Shown here in pieces: positions 24,701-35,100 of a stretch of 64,000 bases of DNA (position 1 is the stretch's first letter; each line of letters begins with the position of its first letter). This DNA is from Sipunculus nudus (taxonomy: Eukaryota; Annelida; Sipuncula; Golfingiida; Sipunculidae): NCBI GenBank assembly GCA_026874595.1, contig CM049306.1, positions 31,485,519-31,549,518 of the forward strand, in the 5' to 3' direction. The notes below the pieces were generated by a model. It made no database searches. It was not told where the DNA came from and was given only the letters and a program-made list of their open reading frames with translations. The translations under genes and the position numbers were made by a program.

Positions 24701-27700
24701 CGTCGGATAAGGTCCTATATTCTGACACACGCTTCTGCGTCCGCTAGAATCTTCTCTGCTGTCTGCCCTGTGGTTCTAAACACAGCCCCTTATATACTCT
24801 TCACCTCAAGCCGGGTATTTTCCACTTCTCGAACAGTCCATAAGATCTTGCACAACACAGTCTACACCGTTTCAGGAATTCTCTAGAAAAACAGCGCTGC
24901 GTGTCTCCACACACCATGGTGTACACGTAACTCACGACCAAGCCAGCAGGTACGGATTTAACATAGAATGTAACAAGCGGCCAGGCAAGAGCGCTACAAC
25001 AGGAGTTACCCCCGTGTCACACAATAAAAAGAGCACCTGTAAAACCAATGCTTTGATCATCATATGTTTTTGCATGCATAGTGATCATGGCGTGTTTCAT
25101 CAGTTACTGCAACTAGTGGCGCTCTGATACCTGAAATTAGGTCTCTGTTTCCCATATCTTCGTGCTATTGGGCTCAGAAGTAACCCCCCCCCCCCAATAA
25201 TCAAAAAAATTATATTAAGGCTCCAATATCTGAAGAACTAATGCATTGATCACAAAGATTCTTTGCATGCATTTTGATTATGGAGTTTAATCGTTTCCTG
25301 TAGACTGGTGGCGCCACCTGCGGTTTTTTTTTCAAATTTTTTTCCCCATTTTTGAGACCTTCAAAGATGTGGTGGTCTGTTAACAGGACACAAATCGTAA
25401 CCTTTGAACCTAGAATCTTCTATCTTGACATACAGGGTGGTCCTTAAAAAATCTCCTTTGAATCCTGAAATTAGGTCTCTGTTACCCATATCCTGCGAGC
25501 TATTGGGCTCGGATGACCCCACCCCCAAGAATAATTAAATATTTGTGACAAAAGCTCACGTATCTTAACAACTAATACATTGATCACCATGATTCTTTGG
25601 ATGCATATTGATCATGGAGTATTTAATCAGTTTCTGTAGACTGGTGGCGCCACCTGGATTTACTTTCAAATCTTCAAATATGTGGTTGTCTGTTAACAGG
25701 GTACAAATCCTAACCGTTGCAACTAGAATCTTCTAACTTGACAGCCAGGGAGGTCCATGAAAAGTCTCCTTAGAAACCCTAAATAAGTTCTCTGTTGCCT
25801 ATATCCTCTTATTCAGTTGAAAGGGTATACCACCTATTTGGCATTCAGATGATAAAATTAGTTTTGTGAATGTCAGGTAGGTCCGCTGTGCGTCATGAGC
25901 AATAGGTCACTTGTTTTAGTAAGCACAGACTTTTTGTCTCTTTTGCTTGAATAAGGTTTATAAGAGCACAAATTTCCCCTCACAAGGCGTAAGTTGCGTG
26001 CAAAAAATTGCAATCGATAATGCCACTGAAAGAGCGAACATCAGATCGTCTGCATCAAGCCGACCAATCATTAATTATAATCGATCATCATTTCGCATCA
26101 CTTCCATTGTGATAAGAGTTCTAACAAGAATGCGCACATGTCTGTAACAACATGCAAGTATGTATGCATGTTGATCCCTGGCCTACAGAGGGTGTCACCT
26201 GACAGTATTAAAGAAGAAAATTAATAAAATTTCAATTGTAAAATATCTGACAAATACTTCTGTTAAGCAACTTTTTTTTAAATATGTTCAAAAGACCTTC
26301 TATTACCAGTACAGCACAGCCACTGGAAGAGCCTCCAGCGTTTCGGGTTTTGTCATGAGGGTTCAGAACTGGTCCAAAGTCGCCCGTGAAGCTGCTCCCA
26401 GAACAACAAAAACTTTCCACCATTCCCTTGCCAGTAATGATGCCACCTGTTAAGAGTAAGTGATGCATTAATGCACACTGATTTGCAGTTTCTCAAATAC
26501 ATGTTTTTTTAAATAATTTTTCGACTTCTCAATATACATGATACCTAGATTTTTTAAATGCTTGGTAATCAAGTTCATTCACTGCTGAAATACATTGCGA
26601 CCAGGTAACTTATCTATTGCTAATGATCCTACATCCATTATCCGACGTTTCATATAATTAAATCTAGACTTATTCTCCCATTTGACAGCTTTTAGATAAA
26701 TAAAAAAAATCTGTAATATTCTTAATCGTATATGACATAGACAATGATTTGATATGGCTACTTCGTACCCGCATCCAGCACCCTTGTCACCACAGTAGCA
26801 TCATTCTCCGGGATATAGCCATCAAGGAGCTTGGTGCCCAGACCCCAGGGCACTCCGGCCACCGCCATGTTGTCCTTGATGGCTACACTTTTGCCCTTAA
26901 GCTTACCATCAGGCGCACCACGGATATCGGTCTTGACATACCTGTTATCACACAAATATATCCTGAAGTATGTATAACTATGTCAAAACTTATTTCTGTC
27001 GTTTAAATATATTTAAGGTATATTTTGTATTACGATGTGGTTGTTAAAATTACTGGTAAGATAATCAAGACTTCTTTACCATCTTTTGTATAAAATTACC
27101 ATAAGAGATTGCTTTGGAAATCGAGTGCTATACTAAAAGATTTTAATCACCCATAGCATCATCTATTTCAGATTTGGAATTGGTAATCGGTCGTTACCTA
27201 GTTAGTCCAAAATTGAAAACGTGTTTTAATAAGGGAACATGTATCGGCAATAAGGAAGCTAAACTGACCAGTTTGCGGGAAACTAAACGGTAGACAATTA
27301 TCTTTAATATGCGATTTTATGAATTTATCTATATATTAATAGCGTAAGGCGATTTTTGTAATTTTTCGTATCTTCTCTGATACCACCGTACGGATTGCCG
27401 TGATTTTCGACAAACATATGCTCCGGTTGTGTCCGAAGAGATTCCAACCAGTTTTATTTGCAATATTTGCGTATTACGTGCATCATTAATAATTTTAATA
27501 TTTGCTCCCCGCGGGCGCCTCTTTTCTTTGTGTCTTCGGGTCCCGTAAGACAATGGCCATAGAGTGTGTGATGGCCGAACAGAGGTTTACTCGTGGGCCC
27601 TGTCTGGGTTATTTGTACATTTCGCGGACACCGGCCCGAAATAATCCCCTTCTCAAAAGGGAGATCTTTGAAAGAATTGTTTGGCAAGCCTTCCTGTCAC

Positions 27701-29099
27701 CCGGATATCGCACGAAGAGGGCTTCTACCTGCGACCCCCCCCCCCCCCCCTCCCCGTACATGACCTGATATGCTTGAAATGCACATGTACCGCGTCCAAA
27801 TGAGCGAGTCGCATGCGACTAAAATCGTGTCCTATGGTCACACAAACCAGTGTTTATCGAATTTGGTTTGTCGCACCCATCTTTCATGTGCGATCAAAGG
27901 ACGGCAACCATGAGGCAACACATGACACATACAAGCGTCAGTCAAACAGATGACGATAAGTACTTTTGTCCTTTCAAATCAAGATTTATGCCTGTAAACC
28001 TAAATGATATTTCAGTAAAATATAACAAATAATTATGTTTTAATTAAATTAATGTGGGATAGGACCACCCCCCCCCCCACACACACATGCACACAAAAAT
28101 AATTGTCCTGGCGCCCGTGCTTAACGTTTTATTTTGCTTTCACTCTAAATGTCACTTTTATTGCATCAAATTCATTGTTGCAATCTTTCAGTGATACATA
28201 TATAGTAAGATGCATGTTGAGTGTTATAGACATGATGCTTCACTACAGTTATTCCCCTATGAACTTTAATACTCATATTTTGGTAATGGAAGTGTGGGCT
28301 TCCCCGATTTCACGTCATGAAGTGGAATCCCCTGTGCGTTTAACGGATGCGTTCATCGCAAAAGTCGAGCAGGACTCAAGGTCTGCGATAAACGCTTGCA
28401 TGCGTTGATCGCAGCTAATAATCGTTGCCGGAGGTATGTGTCATGTGTAATTGAAAATATAGTGTCCAAAATTTTTACACGGATGCGATGAACGGATGCG
28501 CTGATCGGATGCAAATAAACCTTGGAATATGTAACCAATTTTTTACACGGTCGATTTTGTCGCAAAAGATTCGGAGGGCAACTTTAAATAGCGATGTTCA
28601 ACATAATATATTTTTATATAAACATTATTTCATTAATCATATCAACTTCTCCGAAAACATCTCCGTCCAATCTTTTGGCTTCAATACGATGTTTATGCAT
28701 ATCACTCTACATATAATGTATCTATACATTAATAGCGTATCGCGATTTGTGTGATTTCCGTATCTCCCGATTTCCGTACGGATTGTTTCGTTCGTCCCAA
28801 ACCGTGCGTAGCACGGGTATTTGCTTGTTTAGTTTATTCTTTCAATTTACTCTTTTACAACAAGCTAGTCAAGACATAATACCATTGTATTATGTAAATA
28901 TAGCCGAAAAAAAACTCAAAATCTTATAAACTTATAATCTGTTTTCATATCGTAGTTTATTAATTTAATATTTGAAAAATAAGTTAATTATATAAAAAAA
29001 TATATTACATTTGTCGAAGTATTTCGATTGCCAATCAGAATGAAAAGCCGGCTGCATGTTTGTTTCCCTCCCCCTCTCTCTCTGTCACTGTGCCATACG

Positions 29100-29172
<73 letters not shown>

Positions 29173-32100
29173 TGAAGAAAAAATAACATATACATTATGT
29201 AAAGCTTTTTGATTTTGACTGCATTGCGCTGAACTTATTCTAGTGAGATAAAGATGAAAACATCTGACAAGGTTGTTCGGTTACATAAATGTTCATCATA
29301 TGACTGAAAACGGTTAAATCAGCAATATGATTATGGTGGAGCAAATGGTATGAACTAGACCACACCAACTATGGCGCTTGATGACCTGGCAATAAATAAA
29401 TTAGATGACTAGAATATCAGCAAAGGCTGAGAAAAGCCATCAGCCAAAAGAACAGTGTTTATGGGTGGTTACAGTAAAAATTATAGAATATTTGGTCTCA
29501 CATTGATATATATCTGTACATATGTATCCTGTTAAAGTTATACATTTGAACAAGAGAGGTATGTAGTACCTTTGCAAGTCTGGTACGACCAAAATTATGC
29601 AGCACCTAGAGATCATCAAGTCAAATTACAATACATGTGTTATAACAATCCACCCAGTGGTTCGTGAGGAAAAAGCTCCTTAGGTTTTTTCTATTATTAG
29701 CTCTGTGACTTTGAAAATGAGTCAATGTCAGCCATCTTCTAACTTGATCGAGAGTTTGTTGATATGCATAAGCACTGAAGAAATGAAGTTCCTAAGTTGA
29801 ATACTTACGCCTCCAAACGCGTGTAGCGGTCACAAATTATCAGTGCCAATGATCATAGCATGTTTAATAACAATCCAACCAGTGATTCTGAGAAAAAAAG
29901 CTGTTAAGTTTTTTTTACTATAATTAGCTCTTAATGTAGAAAAAAATATGAGAAGACCACGCATCTTGACCGAGATTTAGTTCATATACATCTGCGTATA
30001 TATACGGACGGCTTGGGTGACGACAATAGCCCTTCAGCCTCTTAGACTGAGGACTGAAATGTGTAATACATACAACCTGTCTAATGCGACTACGGAAGGG
30101 ACTGAGTTCAAGTGGTCGTAATAGACAGGTTGTCTTATTAGACTGGTTCTGATATTTAGGAAACTGAACAGACCTAGATAACATATGTATGACGGAACGA
30201 CACTTATTAGACCACCTTTTTGACCATCAATTAAATATAATTTGTAAAATATAGAGATCCTGTGTTAAATGTGTTTTGTATTTATGTACTTATTTGTGTA
30301 ATTTTATGTGCTGATATTTAAAATTGAAATGATTTTGCACACAGCTGATTAAAATGATACTTTAAGCTTGCGCCGATTCGTTTCTTGACTCTCAGCCGTC
30401 TGAATAAGCTTTACTTTAAGTTCTAGGTCTCGTTGAGTCGGACTGTCGTGGTCTTTCGAGGCATTGTACCGATATCGTCTCGTACGACAGCAATTTACGA
30501 CAATACAGTAAATGTACAAAATACAAATGCAATATAAAAGAGAGTTGTATGTGAATAAGTCAATCGCTAAAATCATATATATAGAGGTTTTTGTAAGAGG
30601 ACGAATGTGCTGAAATTTTATTTGATGACGCCACTGGATACTTATACAACTTGCTTCTTAAGAACATTATAGGTCATTCACTCATTGTAATAAAGCCTTT
30701 CATTTATTGTACTTAATAGATTAAAGACAAACACGGGGTGGGGGGGGGGGGGGGGGGAGGATTAACTTCAGGGTCCTCCATTCAAGTAGATTTGAATGTC
30801 GTGTGAGCCAGTCACGTGGCCCAGGTAGGTCAACATGTCAAGGGTCGGCCGGCGAAACAACTAGTATGTGTTCGGTACACGCGCTCACTAAAAAAAAAAC
30901 AAACAGTGAGTCGTACATGTAACAGCGACTTCACAAATGGCCAATAAACCGAACGGTCCCCGCTGGTCAATGAGTAGCACAAAGTTTGTCCGCATATAGC
31001 AGGTAAATTGATAAATAATACATCACTTTGGTTAAAAAACTGCCCTTAATCTGTAATTGGCAGGTTGTCGTATTTCACAAGGTTTATCCATAGATGATAT
31101 AACGGAATTTCGAAAGTGACTGATGTCTAGTAGTCGTAATTACCAGTTGTCGGCATTTTACAGTTGATCGTTCGATCAGACAGGTTCGACAGTAATTAAA
31201 ACTGGGGGCTTCATTGCCAAAATATGTGATAAAAAAGCATATAAGAGAAACTTATTATTCAATACCAGGCATTATAAGGGTTTTCTTCGAGTTGTGGTCT
31301 TCGCCCTGGGGTACGGGGGTATTTCTCTTCAGGCAAGGGATCTTGGTATTTGTCAAGTTGCGTGATTCCAGAGACGGCGTTCCCAATATATTCTGGAATA
31401 TATTATAAGAACAATGAGCAGTTCTAACTCAAAACACAAACAAAACTGTCCAAATATCCAATGTTTACCTGCTTAAATTTTGCTGTTATATAATTCTATA
31501 ATAACTGAAAGGGGCGTTTAAGGAAGACCATTACCCTAAAGTAGTACACCAAAAGGTATACAAAAAATATATACTAGAATATGAAAGACAAAAAATTCTA
31601 GATCAAACAGATAAACAGAGTCAAAGGTGTATTACTGTCTGATTGCATAATAATAGCTTTTTGACTCAAGTCAAGTCATAGAATACATGCATATACTAAT
31701 TAGACTACTTTAATGTGCCTGCACATACTGCGGTCAGACGTCAGCTCAAACTGATTGTTCCAAGAGTAAATAAATGCACCATTCAGTAACTATTCATACT
31801 GAATTGATAGGTATACATTGTTCTGACAGTCACTTGACTTTCGTATGTCAACAAAGCAAAGAAACTATTATGGACTTTACCTTGAGTGGACGCCCTACTC
31901 ATTGACCTAATTAATTGGTACTCTGAGATAAGGTAATATAGTGTTAGGTGCCTCTGGCCCAGTGCAATGTTTACCTAGCAGTTGCACTTAATGAACAACA
32001 CCATACACTGGTCATTCCAATGCATTATATAATTATTCACTGGGACTGTCCATTTATAAATTGTCAACTCCTTACCGAATATAAAGGTTTTCATTGCCCT

Positions 32101-35100
32101 TCCATAATCCTAAACCGGAGTAGCTATAGTAATATTTCAAAGTAGGTTGCAGCACTGAATGCGGAAGCTATTACCTATATAAGGTGGGCACTTCTCTTAA
32201 GTGGACAGTCTGGCCAAGTCCCAAGGGTGCCCATATTTTAGAGGTTCGACTGTACATTCCGTTTTTGCGGGAAAAGTTCTCTACTAATAGGCAGTTAAAG
32301 GCGACATGCCTACATTACATTATGTAGGCCTACACTGCGCCATCCGGCTCACGTTTGTAAGCCTGTAGAGCAACCGAAAAAGGTCTCAACGTTTCCCATA
32401 ACCACTGAGGCAGCTTTCCAGTGGCTGGTAATTGTGAAAAAGGACCCTATACCTTATGCTTATAAGGACATTCCAATAAGATTCACATGTGAGGCTAATG
32501 GCATCGATTTTAAGCACTTCTAATCTTCACATGTTCTGCGAACTACTGAAATCAAGATTGTAAATAAAATATATTTAATAGTCCAGCATAAATACCGCAA
32601 AATATAAATAGAAACAAGAAAAGTTGATCTGCGGAACAAATCTGGGTTTTCCCACCGCTTCTCACGGCAGTGGCAGCAGAAAATATGCTGAATCCTGTTG
32701 GAAATTCGAATGACACAACCTATAAGGACTAATGACAGAAAAATCAGTAAAAAACATAAGCATCACTGAGAATTTGCGTTGCTTATTGGTAAAGTCATAT
32801 TCTACCATACGTAGCCCTTGAATTGGTGAATTAATGTTCAACATGATTTCGGCTCTCTGACATTAGAGGGTCTATCTGCCTATTGTAAATGTCTGCCGTG
32901 TCGTGTATTAACGGTAATTATGATGCGAGTATTCTTTTCAAGTTATTGTGTCATTATTGTTTAAGCATGGTAGCCTCTGTGACCTTGAAGGTGTTCATAT
33001 CGGAACTTGCCTTAGCCATCATGTAGTTAAACAAAAGTGTGAGTATGGTCACGTTACCTAAAATTATTTTTATGTAATCGCTTTAACATAAGTAGACGGT
33101 TGCACAGCTGCGGGAACAGGAGTTTACAATATGACGACGATCTGGAGTTTGGTTCATAGAATTGGCACTGTGTTCGATAGATTTTTAACCCATGACGTTA
33201 GGCTTTGGCCAAGTATTTGTATTCTACCGAGTACAGACCCTCTAAGACTATTAAATATTGTTACAGGTACTCTTTTGTGTGACACGGGCGTAACTCGTGT
33301 TGTTGTTGCACTTTATGTTTAATCCGTACTGGTTGAACCCTCGTTGCCATGCTAGCTTGTGGTTTTCACGCCTGGTCGTGGGTCACGTGATGACCCTGGT
33401 ATATGGAAATACACACAGCGATCTTTTTCCAGAGGATTCCTGTAACGCGTGCTTACCGTGTATAATGTATTATTCTTAGACTGTTCGAGAAGTGGAAAAT
33501 TATCGGCTTGTGGGGCGAAGAGTATATAAAGGGGCTGTGTTTTACAGCCGGGGGCAGAGAGCAGAGAAAATTTTCCAGCGGACGCAAAAGCGTGTGTCAG
33601 TTTCTGGGACCTTATCCGACGTGTGTGGCAATTATAGATTTTCTTCAGAGTTTCTCCTGGATTTTGTGCATTTGGACTTCAGTTTACTTTCTGGATTGTT
33701 ACAAGAGCTTTGCACTGGACTGTCATTCTCCGAGAGTATACATTTAAAGAACTTTTCGTTGTGACGGTGTTGGTATCCAGGTAATGTGCACATTGTTTAT
33801 TTTTCTGTGTGATTGTATTGATTTGTTGTTTTACCGCTGTTTTACTGCATAATTGTATTGATTTGTATTGTAATGTTAGGGTTATTTTTAAGAATAAATT
33901 ATAGTTATTTGTTAACAAAAAAAAACACTGACTTTGATATTCTTTCCCCTAGACATTTCACGCTGCCTAGTGTTACAGAATCTGAATTTTGTTTATCCCC
34001 GTTACAGCGTTTGTGTTCATCACGCATACGTGATCCGTTTTTATTAGGTTTCGTAACAATATATACATATGTGTGTTCCCAGGTTGCCGTCGGTTGGTAG
34101 CATTACCATTATTAATTCATGGCTTATTATATGTATCTTGTAAATCTGGCACTTGATTCGGATTCAAGAACGACATAAAGGAATATATATTAGAAATATT
34201 GCCCGAATAAGTGAATTCAAGCACGGTTTTAGGAGCATCCTAAAATAGGGATCACAGAACATTGTGGCGGAGGCTTGCATTTCTTAGAATGTAGATTTCT
34301 GCCTATATTTCTAATAGCCACCGACAGCACACAGTACAGTAACTAGGTTTTACCTGTGGTTTACATACTCTGTTAAGTGTACTGACCCTGATATGACTTC
34401 AGTTCACCTTCCTCGATCTCAAACCCAAGTTTTGCAGAGATTTCTGCCAACTGTTTTAGTGTAGGCTTCTGCACGGCAGGAGCCCGATACAATGCTACAA
34501 CGACACGTATATGTGGGAGTACAATCCAGTCTTTATTTGACTACTTTCTCTTTTGTACAAGTAAAGTTCAGTGTGTATACCTAAAGCTCTGACATTCAAC
34601 ATTTTATGGGAAATTGGCAGCAACAGATACAAAAATCTTCTGATGGCCATATCTTCTGGTCCAATATATTATATACATATTAAGGGATATTTTTTACCTA
34701 GCTGCACCTGCGTCTTGGAATGCTATCTACCTGCGTTCAGCAGGGTATATTCTGACAGAAATATGAAAATGCACAAACTTGCATTAACGTGCTTCCCAGT
34801 TAGCATAAAGATTGGCCTATACAGGACACCCATATAACACCTGATGGCCTACAGAACAAAGTCACCAGAGAGAAAGCCCTTTTAGGTTTACAGTTGAACC
34901 ATCAGGGTCAGAAATGAAATTATGTTGAAATTCCGAATCATTATAAGTATTAAAGGTCTTAAAATCTACTCTAAAGTCGACTGTCATATTTTCGTTGATA
35001 ATATTAAAAAAAATGTTAATAATGACATACATGAATGAACATATATTTATATAATATATTATATATATTATATTATTTTTAAAACTGAATGTTTGCAAAA

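Larger units (their letters stand above)
26942..31265. other. Amidase intron 3
   Basis: Apart from the repeats listed separately, this 4.3-kb intron has a C homopolymer at about 27737-27750, another near 28069-28078, a (TA)n block at about 29098-29170 and a G homopolymer at about 30740-30757. A roughly 18-bp inverted repeat (CAACCTGTCTAATGCGAC and its near complement) lies at about 30075-30135. No coding exon was recognised. Confidence 0.5.

Noticed and set aside
33492-33764. 90-codon ORF near a TATA-like box
   Set aside because: It lies wholly inside a solo LTR, and the homologous LTR at 24276-25044 does not keep it.
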